From NCBI GenBank assembly GCA_903905065.1, contig CAIVEW010000101.1, positions 44,353-108,352 on the forward strand: a stretch of DNA of 64,000 bases, written 5' to 3'. Shown here in pieces: positions 45,314-54,388 of the stretch. Below the pieces are notes generated by a model. The model made no database searches, was not told the DNA's origin, and saw only the letters and a list, made by a program, of their open reading frames with translations. Position numbers and translations under genes: made by a program. The stretch is from an uncultured Bacteroidota bacterium. Its GTDB lineage: Bacteria > Bacteroidota > Bacteroidia > Chitinophagales > Chitinophagaceae. Every line of letters begins with the position of its first letter. Position 1 is the stretch's first letter.

Positions 45314-46033
45314 ATGGAATTAATGGTCCGATCAGAACACGCAAACAGCCGCAGGCAATTTATAGAAAAAACCATGAAGCTCGCGATCGTCGGTGGCGTT
45401 GGCGGCTTGAGCCTTTTTTCAGGCTGCAAAGACAAAGATGACGATGATGGGCAAAAGGTGTCGCCGCCAGAAGACCTGATGCAGGAGCACGGGCTACTGA
45501 ACAGGGTGCTGCTTATTTATGACAATTGCCGCCAACACCTTGCGAATAAGGAATCCTTTCAACGTCAGGCCTTGGTGGATGGGGCTGGAATCATAAGAAC
45601 ATTCGTGGAAGACTATCACGAAAAACAGGAAGAGAATTACCTGTTTCCGCGGTTCCGGAAAGCCAATCAGCTCACCGACCTGGTGGATACGCTGTTACAG
45701 CAGCATAATGCCGGGAGGGCGCTTACCGACAAGATATCTCAGCTTGCAAAAATAGCGGCACCTACAGACAGCGATAATCAACTACTGCTGAAGGCACTAA
45801 ACGACTTCAACTACATGTACCGCCCACACGAGGCACGCGAGGATACCATTCTGTTTCCTGCTTTTAGAAAGATCGTGTCAAGGCACGAGTATGATGCATT
45901 AGGCGAAGAGTTTGAAAACAACGAACAAAAACTTTTCGGGAAGGATGGGTTCGACACCATGGTGGACAAAGTAGCGACAATCGAGAAAACGCTTGGCATC
46001 TATGAGTTGCGACAGTTCACACCGGTAGTCTGA
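45314..46033 (+). CDS. Hemerythrin-domain protein with Tat-like lipoprotein signal
   Basis: 239 residues. N-terminus has SRRQF (12-16), a Tat-like twin-arginine, then a hydrophobic segment and lipobox LFSGC38, suggesting export in folded form and lipid anchoring. A flexible acidic linker follows. The hemerythrin domain has the ligand series QEHG, YHEKQEENYLFP, QQHNAGR and RPHEAREDTILFP, fitting a di-iron four-helix bundle that binds O2 or other small ligands. Stands alone between an RNA methyltransferase and a convergent T9SS gene. Unlike the protein at 16010-16561, this one shows the full ligand set. Confidence 0.9.
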   Translation: MELMVRSEHANSRRQFIEKTMKLAIVGGVGGLSLFSGCKDKDDDDGQKVSPPEDLMQEHGLLNRVLLIYDNCRQHLANKESFQRQALVDGAGIIRTFVEDYHEKQEENYLFPRFRKANQLTDLVDTLLQQHNAGRALTDKISQLAKIAAPTDSDNQLLLKALNDFNYMYRPHEAREDTILFPAFRKIVSRHEYDALGEEFENNEQKLFGKDGFDTMVDKVATIEKTLGIYELRQFTPVV

Positions 46034-46053
46034 ATCGCCCTTTTCCCAAAGCT

Positions 46054-47625
46054 TTACCGTATTTCTATCTTTCGGGTTATCATTCCATTTTGGGTATTTA
46101 TCACTGCAATATATTCGCCCGGCACGATGCCCGAAATATCGAGCACAAATCTTGCAGCATCTATTTTCTTTTTCAGTACGACTTTTCCAGACAGATCATT
46201 CAGCATAATTCCGGTCATACCCGCGCCTTCAATTGTTATGCGCTGGCTGCCGGGGTTTGGGTAGATATTAACGCCAGGCATTCGTTCTGTCACTATGTTT
46301 TTCACCATAGTCGTCACACCGGTGCGCATCGCCCGCCGTGAAAACCAGATATTCAGTGCGCCCGTTCTTACATCACCCCATACTGCACTCAGTGTATCCT
46401 GCGCCATAGCTACGTTCATAAAATCGTTGCCGGGGCCATGCAGATAAATGCTATCGTAAGGCGCTGCTGTATCTGATATTTTGAAATTGCCAGAGAAGGC
46501 AGATGAGTCAAACCACTTTATAGCGCCCCACATTTCGGTTGGCTGTTCATAGCCTGTTCCCGGCGCATTTCTGCGGTCTCTCCATGCCGTAACCAGGTCG
46601 CCGTTTTCATCAAAATTTGCCCAGGCCATATCCTGCATTTTGCCATTTCCGGCAGCGTCATCATTCACTCTTACAGGCGCACTCCAGGTAACACCACCGT
46701 CAGTTGTTTCAATTGAAAAAACATCGAGGTCGCCGAGGCGGTTTTCTATATGTACAAATGCAAAATGGCCATTGTGGGCAGGGTCGCAGATAAATTTCCC
46801 GCCAGCCTTGGCGAGGGTATCTATTGTCCCGCCACTTGCAGTAATTGTTTCGGCCGTGTTGTAACTGAAAGAATTGCCGGGACCGTTCGTTGCCATTATA
46901 TACCTTGGGTATAAACTTTCTGATGGCAGATAAGCCGGGTATATACAGTGGAATCTCCCGGCTGAATCGATCGCGGGAGCCGCCATTGGCGCCTGTATCA
47001 CATTGCCCACCAGGTAGCCGGTAGAATCGATATTCCGCCACGCCGACCAGGTAATGCCCGCATCATACGACTTCACAAAGTATGGCCTGTTAGGCGGCGC
47101 TACCCATGGTGCGGGTTTTGACGTCACATAAAGCATATCAACGGCCCCTTTGCTGTTTACCGCCAGCCATGGACGGTCTAGCGGGTATTTTGTGCCGTCG
47201 GCAAAGCCGCTGATCACCTGTGTTGCGCTTCCCCATGTGAGGCCGCCGTCCGTTGATTTTACAATATACACCGCCCCTGAATCGGGAGATTTCCGGGAGT
47301 CAATATAAGCGGTGTACATATTTCCTGATTGGCCGAAAGCCATCGAAACATCCGCACTAGTGTAAGTGGGCGACTGGTGCGGAATCACCGCAGGGCTACT
47401 CCATGTGGCGCCTCCATTAAAGGTGGTTACAGTTTTGATGTTCAAAGCAGATCCTGCACTTCCCATCCAGGCAACAACCAGATGCTGCGGGTTCAACGGG
47501 TCCACGGCCATGTATGGCTCGCTTTCCCATATCACACCACCGGAGATATCCTCATTGCTTTGCGCATGGCCCACATTAGAGAATAGACACAATGCAGAAG
47601 TTACGGCTAGTACAATTGCTTTCAT
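46054..47625 (-). CDS. T9SS type A cargo, sialidase-like beta-propeller
   Basis: 523 residues. Signal peptide MKAIVLAVTSALCLFSNVGHA. Repeated Asp-box-type motifs (TFNGGATWSS, STDGGLTWGS, SYDAGITWSA, TTDGGVTWSA) across ~50-420 predict a six-bladed sialidase/neuraminidase-type propeller. A conserved sialidase arginine triad cannot be confirmed by eye, so sugar specificity is open. The C-terminal sorting domain NIYPNPGSQRITIEG...GIVPGEYIAVI routes it to T9SS. Confidence 0.87.
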   Translation of the reverse strand: MKAIVLAVTSALCLFSNVGHAQSNEDISGGVIWESEPYMAVDPLNPQHLVVAWMGSAGSALNIKTVTTFNGGATWSSPAVIPHQSPTYTSADVSMAFGQSGNMYTAYIDSRKSPDSGAVYIVKSTDGGLTWGSATQVISGFADGTKYPLDRPWLAVNSKGAVDMLYVTSKPAPWVAPPNRPYFVKSYDAGITWSAWRNIDSTGYLVGNVIQAPMAAPAIDSAGRFHCIYPAYLPSESLYPRYIMATNGPGNSFSYNTAETITASGGTIDTLAKAGGKFICDPAHNGHFAFVHIENRLGDLDVFSIETTDGGVTWSAPVRVNDDAAGNGKMQDMAWANFDENGDLVTAWRDRRNAPGTGYEQPTEMWGAIKWFDSSAFSGNFKISDTAAPYDSIYLHGPGNDFMNVAMAQDTLSAVWGDVRTGALNIWFSRRAMRTGVTTMVKNIVTERMPGVNIYPNPGSQRITIEGAGMTGIMLNDLSGKVVLKKKIDAARFVLDISGIVPGEYIAVINTQNGMITRKIEIR

Positions 47626-47760
47626 ATGTGTTTGACTTTTATAACCAAATTTAGTTTAAAATAAATTAGCTATTTGGACTACTCGTTTACGAATCAATAA
47701 CTTATCGGGGCATATATCTGCCCAAAATATCTCTATTTTGTGAATTCAAAGATTGTTCAA

Positions 47761-49824
47761 ATGAAATGGTTTGCCTTTTTGTTGGTGTTGATATCCCTGT
47801 GCGTGGATAAGGATGTCTATGCTCAAAAGAAGGGACAAGCACTCATCGATTCGTTTATTACGGAGTTAAATGCTGATCGTTATAAAAACAACGATGATAC
47901 CAATAAGGTGAAGCTCCTCAGCAACCTGTCATACAACTATAGCCACGTTAATCCTGCTGAAGGCATAAAATATGGCCAGCAAGGACTGGATCTGGCAACG
48001 AAATTACAATGGGACAAAGGCGTTGCCATCACCAATAATTCTATTGGAAATAATTACCTGAGCCAGGCGGAATTCCCGAAGGCGCTGGAGTACTTCCAGG
48101 TGGCTTTGAAAACACAGGAAAAGATCGGAAACAAAAAAGCCGTATTGAATACCGCGTCAAACATCGGGCTGGCCTATGGGCAACAAGGCAACTACCCAAA
48201 GGCACTGGAATATTTCTTTATTGCGTTGAAAATGGCAGAAGAAATGGGTGACAAGAACGCTATCGCGCAAAACAACTGCAACGTTGGTAGTGTTTGTCAA
48301 ATGCAGCGTGACTATTCAAAAGCGCTGGAATACTTTCAGAAAGCAACCAAGGTAAGTGAAGAAACAGGGGACAAACAATTGCTGGTAAGAGCGACCGTTA
48401 ATATCGGCACCATTTATTTTTGGCAGAAAAATTACGACCGTGCGCTGGAATATGATTTTATGGGATTGAAAATGGCCGAAGACGTTGGGAACAATCCGGC
48501 GGTTGCAAAAAGCTATTCGAACATCGGAAATGTGTACACCGATCAGAAAAATTATTCGATGGCTATAACGTTCATGCTGAAAGGCCTGAAGATTGATGAG
48601 GAGCTGGGCGATAAATACGCTATGGGATTTCTGCTGAAAAATATCGGCTTTGCTTACCTCGCGATCATACATGACAGCACCACAAAAGGTCCTCAAAGTG
48701 CTTCTCTGAATGCTGGTAACAGCGAATTGGCATCAGGCCAGTACAAACCAGACGAGACGATACCTGCTGGCAAAGCAGCGAGGATAAAAAAGGCGATGGA
48801 CTACTTGCGGCGTGCGCTGGAGATAGCCAAAGACATCAACCAGCTGGATATACAGATGGACTGTTACGAAGGGATATCCGAAGTGTACCAACTGAAGGGC
48901 GACCTGAAAAATGAAATTGAAAATTTCAAGAAATACAGCGCCGTTAAGGACAGTATTTTCTCAAAGGATAACACTCAGCAAATAGCAAAAATAAGTGCTG
49001 AAAATGAGTATAACCTGAGGCACCAGGCCGACAGTTTGAAAACTGTTGCAAAAGAAAAAATAACAGCCATTGAATTGCACCGCCAGCGCACCTACACGTT
49101 GTTGGGAATCGGCGGCACACTGCTGTTGCTTGGTTTCTCTTTCTTCATTGTGAAAGCGCGCCGAAAATCTGACATTGAGCGAAAGAAATCAGATGACCTG
49201 CTATTGAACATACTGCCCGCGGAAGTGGCCGCAGAGCTGAAGTCGACAGGAGTATCGGAAGCTAAATACTTTGACCGGGTTACGGTCATCTTCACTGACT
49301 TTGTAAACTTCACAAAGGCCAGCGAACTGCTCAGCCCGAAAGAACTCGTTAATGAGCTGCACACCTGCTTTAAAGCGTTTGACGACATCATCAGTAAGTA
49401 CGACGTCGAAAAAATAAAAACGATCGGGGATGCTTATATGGCCGTTTCGGGGCTTCCGGTAGCTAATCCGCAACATGCAGAAAATGTGGTGAGGGCGGCT
49501 ATAGATATTGTAGCCTTTATGAAGGAGCGGCAGGCGAAAATGGGAGCTAAAGCGTTCGAAGTGAGGGTGGGCATTCACAGCGGTAATGTTGTTGCTGGGA
49601 TCGTAGGCGTCAAGAAATTTGCCTACGATATTTGGGGGGATACCGTGAACACGGCCGCCAGGATGGAGCAGAACAGTGAGGCCGGAAAAATAAACATTTC
49701 AGAGACGACCTATGAATTGGTAAAAGATAAATTCAATTGCCAATACCGTGGCGAGATCGAAGCCAAGAATAAGGGCCAGATGAAAATGTATTTTGTTGCT
49801 GCGGCGAGCCATTTTTCCCAATAA
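47761..49824 (+). CDS. Membrane adenylate cyclase with periplasmic TPR domain
   Basis: 687 residues from ATG 47761, which opens the signal peptide MKWFAFLLVLISLCVDKDVYAQ; a GTG seven codons upstream is less likely. About six TPR repeats (spacing ~40; KALEYFQ, KALEYFF, RALEYDF) fill residues ~40-300. One membrane helix at ~444-464 leads to a class III cyclase domain (~495-680). It has the metal Asp motifs FTDFVNF and GDAYMA, Lys in KIKTIGDAY and Asp in YDIWGD (adenine-specific positions), and N/R in VNTAARM. It should make cAMP in the cytoplasm in response to a periplasmic signal. It is followed by a PAS kinase 160 bases on. Confidence 0.9.
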   Translation: MKWFAFLLVLISLCVDKDVYAQKKGQALIDSFITELNADRYKNNDDTNKVKLLSNLSYNYSHVNPAEGIKYGQQGLDLATKLQWDKGVAITNNSIGNNYLSQAEFPKALEYFQVALKTQEKIGNKKAVLNTASNIGLAYGQQGNYPKALEYFFIALKMAEEMGDKNAIAQNNCNVGSVCQMQRDYSKALEYFQKATKVSEETGDKQLLVRATVNIGTIYFWQKNYDRALEYDFMGLKMAEDVGNNPAVAKSYSNIGNVYTDQKNYSMAITFMLKGLKIDEELGDKYAMGFLLKNIGFAYLAIIHDSTTKGPQSASLNAGNSELASGQYKPDETIPAGKAARIKKAMDYLRRALEIAKDINQLDIQMDCYEGISEVYQLKGDLKNEIENFKKYSAVKDSIFSKDNTQQIAKISAENEYNLRHQADSLKTVAKEKITAIELHRQRTYTLLGIGGTLLLLGFSFFIVKARRKSDIERKKSDDLLLNILPAEVAAELKSTGVSEAKYFDRVTVIFTDFVNFTKASELLSPKELVNELHTCFKAFDDIISKYDVEKIKTIGDAYMAVSGLPVANPQHAENVVRAAIDIVAFMKERQAKMGAKAFEVRVGIHSGNVVAGIVGVKKFAYDIWGDTVNTAARMEQNSEAGKINISETTYELVKDKFNCQYRGEIEAKNKGQMKMYFVAAASHFSQ

Positions 49825-49867
49825 ACATATGTCTTTGTGTCTTTTATTTTCTGCTAAAAGCGGGCCC

Positions 49868-49932
49868 TGACCAGTATCAGCCTGCCAATTGACCCCGGTC
49901 AGTCATCATCCCCATATTCTATTGTAACTTGC
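49868..49932 (+). promoter_or_regulatory. Promoter with tandem Crp/Fnr-type operators, orphan PAS kinase
   Basis: TGAC-CAGT-ATCA (49868-49879) and TGAC-CCCG-GTCA (49890-49901) are both exact TGAY-N4-RTCA sites with centres 22 bp apart. The position 33 bp beyond the proximal site holds TAACTTGC (49925-49932), which keeps only the TAnnTT part of the -7 box. The ATG at 49985 is 52 bases further on. The -7 assignment is weaker than at the cco promoters. Confidence 0.6.
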
Positions 49933-49984
49933 ATCTAAAAATAAACGGGCCTGCATCATATCAATGTGAACTCGGTTCTCCTTT

Positions 49985-51085
49985 ATGAACTTTAATACAA
50001 ACACTGCCGACGGCAAAGTCTCGTTTGCAGAATCGGTGACTAATCATGTTTCTGCCTTGCTGGCATATTGGGATAAGAACTTGGTATGCCGTTTTGCCAA
50101 CGACGCCTACTTACACTGGTTCGGAAAGTCACATGAGGAAATGATTGACAAGATGACCATGAAGGATCTGGTAGGGCCTGACATATACGAACAGAATCTC
50201 CCCTACATTTCAGGTGCGCTCGATGGTAAAGTCCAGACGTTCGAACGGGAGATACCTTTTCTGCCAGGTGAAGGCGAAGGTTCCCGGTTTACTTTGGCAA
50301 ACTATTACCCCAATGTTGTAAATGGAGATGTAAAAGGTTTTTTTGTGCATGTGGCGGATATCACCAACTTAAAGCTGTTGGAAAATGAACTGATCGCTTC
50401 TAATCAAACAATAAAGGAACAAAACAAAAGGCTGTTAAGTTTTGCGAACATAGTAACACACAACTTAAAGTCGTACGCAAATAACCTAGGACTAATTCTT
50501 CAGCTGTTTATTGACGCGGATTCCGAGCAAGAGAAAAATGAAATGCTCAATTTCCTAAAGGATATATCAAGTGGTTTCAGTTCCACTATGATTCATCTTT
50601 CGGAAATAGTGGACACCCAAAACAAAGCCATTCAACTAGAGCCCGTAAGTTTGCATGACTATATAAATAAGGCAATCGGCACGCTCTTGATCGATATCAA
50701 AAGTACCGGGGCAATTATCCGTAACAATGTGGATAAAGAAATTTATGTATTGGCAAACCCGGCTTACCTGGACAGTATCATACTGAACTTTCTCACCAAC
50801 TCGATGAAGTACCGGCACCCCGACCGGGATCCAATAATTGATTTAAGTGCTTCTGTTAAGCGCAAAGAAGTCGTGCTAACTATTGAAGATAACGGACTCG
50901 GAATAGATCTCGGGAAATACAGAAGTGACCTTTTTGGTATGTATAAAACCTTCCATAACAACAGTGACGCAAAAGGTGTCGGTTTATTTCTTGTAAAATC
51001 CCAGGTTGATGCTATGGGTGGTCGCATCGAAGTCGAAAGCGAAGTCGGCAAGGGAACTAAGTTCCGGGTTATCTTCAAATCCTGA
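49985..51085 (+). CDS. Orphan PAS sensor histidine kinase
   Basis: 366 residues, soluble. A PAS domain at about 10-130 (LLAYWDKNLVCRFANDAYLHWFG) is followed by a short coiled coil, an H box with H159 (VTHNLKSYANNL), N box LNFLTNSMKY, G1 DNGLGID and G2 GVGLFLVK. No receiver or response regulator gene adjoins it. Its leader carries two exact Crp/Fnr-type operators with the same 22-bp spacing as the cbb3 cluster, which suggests the same regulator controls it. No known signal. Confidence 0.88.
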   Translation: MNFNTNTADGKVSFAESVTNHVSALLAYWDKNLVCRFANDAYLHWFGKSHEEMIDKMTMKDLVGPDIYEQNLPYISGALDGKVQTFEREIPFLPGEGEGSRFTLANYYPNVVNGDVKGFFVHVADITNLKLLENELIASNQTIKEQNKRLLSFANIVTHNLKSYANNLGLILQLFIDADSEQEKNEMLNFLKDISSGFSSTMIHLSEIVDTQNKAIQLEPVSLHDYINKAIGTLLIDIKSTGAIIRNNVDKEIYVLANPAYLDSIILNFLTNSMKYRHPDRDPIIDLSASVKRKEVVLTIEDNGLGIDLGKYRSDLFGMYKTFHNNSDAKGVGLFLVKSQVDAMGGRIEVESEVGKGTKFRVIFKS

Positions 51086-51135
51086 ATATCTCCATTTGAT
51101 ATTTACTTCCTACTTTTATTGCTAAAACCTGCTCT

Positions 51136-52353
51136 ATGCGTTTCTTATTGCTGACAGCATCTGTCTTTTTTTCTGTAAACCTGTTTGCCCAGAGCGCCGG
51201 AGACTGGATCGCTCCCGAAGGGAAAATACTAAACTATCGCACCTTAAATTGGAATGACTTCCAGGGCAAAGAGGACAAGGAATTGGCAGACCGATTGGCT
51301 GAAGAGAACCTCCAGGCCCGGGCATATGTATCGCCTGCCATTTACTTTTATGCAGACAGCGGACAACGGCAGGACAACGGCAGGGTGAAATTTAAGTTCC
51401 GGATCAAATGCGCTTTTCAGAGCAGGGCCTTTGCAAGGGAGTCGACCAAGCAGGAACACTCAAATTACGTACTCATCCACGAACAGGACCACTATGACAT
51501 TGCCCTGACGTATGCAAATCGCTTGCAGGCTGACCTCTCTTCGCGCGATTATAGCTCAGATAAATATTCCGAAGAAATTGACAAAATAGCCGACGACCTC
51601 CATAAGCGATATTATAAGATCCAGGAAACCTATGACGGTGAGGTAAACCCTGATGGCAGAGATGACAGAGAAAAACAGTTTTTGTGGGACATGCGCATCA
51701 AGAAATGCCTGGAGAACAATACCGAAGAATATTATTCAAGTCCGGAAAGCGCGGTTCAGACCGTTAAGGCGAATGGAACAACTGTAAAACGAATTCCCGG
51801 CGAACTTCCACTTCAGTTTGTCGTTCGCGCCAGGCCGCTATATACAGAGTTCCCACAGGAAATGACCACGAAGGTTGTGGAGACCAAAGAATGGACAGCC
51901 GAATCTTCCGTTATCGCCTTTTATACGCAGAAGTACTATGTGCAGGAAGATGGCGCCCAGGCACACGACAATTTCCGCACACTGGCATTTATGTTCATCC
52001 CCAGCGGCAAGGATACCTACAAGCGTGTATTTATTGACACCTTCATCAACGAAGGAAAGCCGGTGAGCATTGCAGCAACTTTTTTTGCTAATGCGGACAG
52101 TGACAAGGTGAAAGAGCTTGTTATCATAGCTACCTGCACACAACACGACAGGGATGCATCAGGCACATTATATATGAACAGGGTCTATGACAACATTGGC
52201 CGTTTGGTTCCCAACAGGCTTCGCCGGCTCGATGATATGACCGCAAAAATAGACGGTGGATTTGAAGGTACAAAAGCCGGCAAACCCATGAAAGCAAAGT
52301 ACAAGAACGAAAAGGAGATAACAGACGCTCTGAAGAAGTTAGGGTATAATTAA
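51136..52353 (+). CDS. Secreted HExxH protein, DUF922-like putative metallopeptidase
   Basis: 405 residues. Signal peptide MRFLLLTASVFFSVNLFAQ. LNWNDFQGK (38-45) and the zinc-binding-like HEQDH (H115, E116, H119) in VLIHEQDHYDIA match the DUF922 pattern of predicted Zn-dependent periplasmic proteins. The second half (after ~210) is a beta-rich domain I do not recognise. It follows the PAS kinase on the same strand after 50 bases, and an intrinsic terminator lies 36 bases after its stop. Activity unproven. Confidence 0.75.
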   Translation: MRFLLLTASVFFSVNLFAQSAGDWIAPEGKILNYRTLNWNDFQGKEDKELADRLAEENLQARAYVSPAIYFYADSGQRQDNGRVKFKFRIKCAFQSRAFARESTKQEHSNYVLIHEQDHYDIALTYANRLQADLSSRDYSSDKYSEEIDKIADDLHKRYYKIQETYDGEVNPDGRDDREKQFLWDMRIKKCLENNTEEYYSSPESAVQTVKANGTTVKRIPGELPLQFVVRARPLYTEFPQEMTTKVVETKEWTAESSVIAFYTQKYYVQEDGAQAHDNFRTLAFMFIPSGKDTYKRVFIDTFINEGKPVSIAATFFANADSDKVKELVIIATCTQHDRDASGTLYMNRVYDNIGRLVPNRLRRLDDMTAKIDGGFEGTKAGKPMKAKYKNEKEITDALKKLGYN

Positions 52354-52388
52354 CCCCTGCTCAGATACAACGTCTGCTGTGTAAAACC

Positions 52389-52416
52389 GGGGCCAAATTT
52401 TTGGCCTCATTTTTTG
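52389..52416 (+). terminator. Intrinsic terminator
   Basis: GGGGCCAAA (52389-52397) pairs with TTTGGCCTC (52400-52408), with one G-T wobble, and is followed by ATTTTTTG. It lies 36 bases past the stop at 52353. Confidence 0.85.
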
Positions 52417-52468
52417 CTTTTTAATTAGTGCAGTCAGGATCAATTATTATTCATTCCTTTACATCCAA

Positions 52469-53392
52469 ATGGTAAACAATTTCTCGATAGCGGTTCATGG
52501 CGGCGCGGGCACTATACTGCGCAGCACCATGACACCTGAACTGCAGTCACAATACGAAATGGGTCTAAAGGACGCAGTCGACACGGGCTACAAAATACTG
52601 GAAGCCGGCGGCAGCAGCCTGGACGCTGTTGAGGCCGCAGTTGTGACGTTGGAAGACTTTCCGCTCTTCAATGCCGGGAAGGGCGCGGTGTTCAACAACA
52701 TTGGCGGGCACGAAATGGATGCCTGCATAATGTCTGGCAAAGGTCTTGAAGCTGGTGCGGCATGCGGTGTGGGCCACATCAAAAACCCCGTAAAGCTTGC
52801 AAGGGCTATAATGGAGCGTAGTCCCCATGTGCTGCTAGGCGGAGTAGGAGCAGAGCAATTCGCGAAGCAGCAAAACCTGGTTTTTGAAGATGACGCCTAT
52901 TTTTATACGGAGCAGCGATACCAGCAATGGCAAGACGCGCTGAAAGAAGACAAAATCCGACTTGACCACTCGGAGAAAAAATTTGGCACGGTTGGCGCGG
53001 TGGCTTTAGACCAACTAGGTAATCTGGCTGCAGCAACGAGCACCGGTGGAATGACCAACAAAAAATTTGGCCGTATAGGAGACAGTCCCATACCCGGAGC
53101 TGGTACTTATGCCAATAACAATACTTGCGCTGTCTCCTGCACGGGGCATGGAGAGTTATTCTTGCGTTGCGTAGTTGCCTATGATATTTCCTGCCTGATG
53201 GAGTACAAAGGACTATCGCTCAAAGAAGCCTGCGACCTGGTAGTGTATGACAAACTCGTAAAGATAGAAGGTGAAGGCGGACTGATAGCCATAGACAAGC
53301 TCGGAAATATGGAAATGCCTTTTAACAGCGATGGTATGTATCGGGCTTGCCGGAATAACATCGGAAGATATGAAGCGTTGATCTACAAATAA
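52469..53392 (+). CDS. iaaA: Isoaspartyl peptidase / plant-type L-asparaginase
   Basis: 307 residues, Ntn-hydrolase of the IaaA type. N-terminal HGGAGTI, then NAGKGAVFN, and the autocleavage and nucleophile site KKFGTVGAVALD, with T174 as the catalytic Thr exposed after self-cleavage. It hydrolyses isoaspartyl dipeptides, including beta-Asp-Arg released from cyanophycin, to the free amino acids. Convergent with the cyanophycinase gene (12 bases between stops), completing a cyanophycin-degrading pair. Cytoplasmic: no signal peptide. Confidence 0.95.
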   Translation: MVNNFSIAVHGGAGTILRSTMTPELQSQYEMGLKDAVDTGYKILEAGGSSLDAVEAAVVTLEDFPLFNAGKGAVFNNIGGHEMDACIMSGKGLEAGAACGVGHIKNPVKLARAIMERSPHVLLGGVGAEQFAKQQNLVFEDDAYFYTEQRYQQWQDALKEDKIRLDHSEKKFGTVGAVALDQLGNLAAATSTGGMTNKKFGRIGDSPIPGAGTYANNNTCAVSCTGHGELFLRCVVAYDISCLMEYKGLSLKEACDLVVYDKLVKIEGEGGLIAIDKLGNMEMPFNSDGMYRACRNNIGRYEALIYK

Positions 53393-53404
53393 TGGCCCTC
53401 TGAA

Positions 53405-54277
53405 CTAAGGCTCATTCATCGCTATTTCAGCGCCCATGAACTTCCTCGTTTCCAGGTTATACATGTCTCCCTTAGACATGATGTGCACAATGATATTTTC
53501 TACAGATATAGGCATGCCAAAGTCGATGTCTGCAATATTATTGTACTCTATCTTTTTTCCATCAATAATTACCACACTGCCCGAGCCGATAGCTTTAAGC
53601 TCATGGCCTTGCGATACAATAATGCCCGTATCCTCGCCAAGCCCTATTCCTATTGCGCCGGGCTGTGCAGCCACTGCCTGGGCCAGCCTGTTGAACCTGC
53701 CACGTTGGTCAAAATGCGTGTCTATGATCACGTTCTGCAAAAGCCCCAGCCCCGTTGTAATCTTCACTTCACCCTTCAGGTTGGCAATCGCAGCGTTGCC
53801 TTCATAGATCATGGTGTTGCTCATGGCCATAGCTCCGGCACTCGTGCCCGCTATAAGGAAGTTGCCGTCCTGGTAGCGCTGTTTCAGTATATCCAGAAAG
53901 TTTGTACCGCCAAAAATAGATGACAACCGTAGCTGGTTGCCACCGGAGAACATTATGCAGTTACAAGCCTTCAGGCGCTCCGTATATTCGGGCAGGCCCA
54001 CGTCCTCGCGGTTGCGGATGCGCATATGTCCTACATTCAGGCAGCCAAGTTTTTCAAAAGCATCTTTATAATTCTGTGCCACTTCATCAGGTATAGCAGA
54101 AGCTGTTGTGATGACCTCAACAGAAGGCCCGTCTGCACCAATCAGGCTGACTATGTTTTTGAGAATGCCTAATTCGAAAAAATTAAGCCTGTTTCTTTGT
54201 AAGATCCCTTTTTCAAGGTCTGTTCCTTTATCTTCTGCACCACCAACTGCTACTAAATGCCCAAGGGGATATGTCAC
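53405..54277 (-). CDS. cphB: Cyanophycinase
   Basis: 290 residues, peptidase S51-type fold. Conserved GGAEDKG near residue 12, MFSGGNQLRL (109-118), and the nucleophile motif GTSAGAM with S146. It cleaves cyanophycin, the Asp-Arg polymer, to beta-Asp-Arg dipeptides. No signal peptide, so an intracellular enzyme acting on stored polymer. Divergent from cphA, with a 111-base shared intergenic region holding both promoters, and convergent with iaaA. Confidence 0.95.
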   Translation of the reverse strand: MTYPLGHLVAVGGAEDKGTDLEKGILQRNRLNFFELGILKNIVSLIGADGPSVEVITTASAIPDEVAQNYKDAFEKLGCLNVGHMRIRNREDVGLPEYTERLKACNCIMFSGGNQLRLSSIFGGTNFLDILKQRYQDGNFLIAGTSAGAMAMSNTMIYEGNAAIANLKGEVKITTGLGLLQNVIIDTHFDQRGRFNRLAQAVAAQPGAIGIGLGEDTGIIVSQGHELKAIGSGSVVIIDGKKIEYNNIADIDFGMPISVENIIVHIMSKGDMYNLETRKFMGAEIAMNEP

Positions 54278-54388
54278 TTGCTAATTTCGGTTTGATAAAA
54301 AATAAAACAGCAAAATTAAGGTTTTTCAGGCAAAGAGTCTCTTGATACCCACAAAAATCATTATCTTGATAAGCTAAATTTCTCCGGG

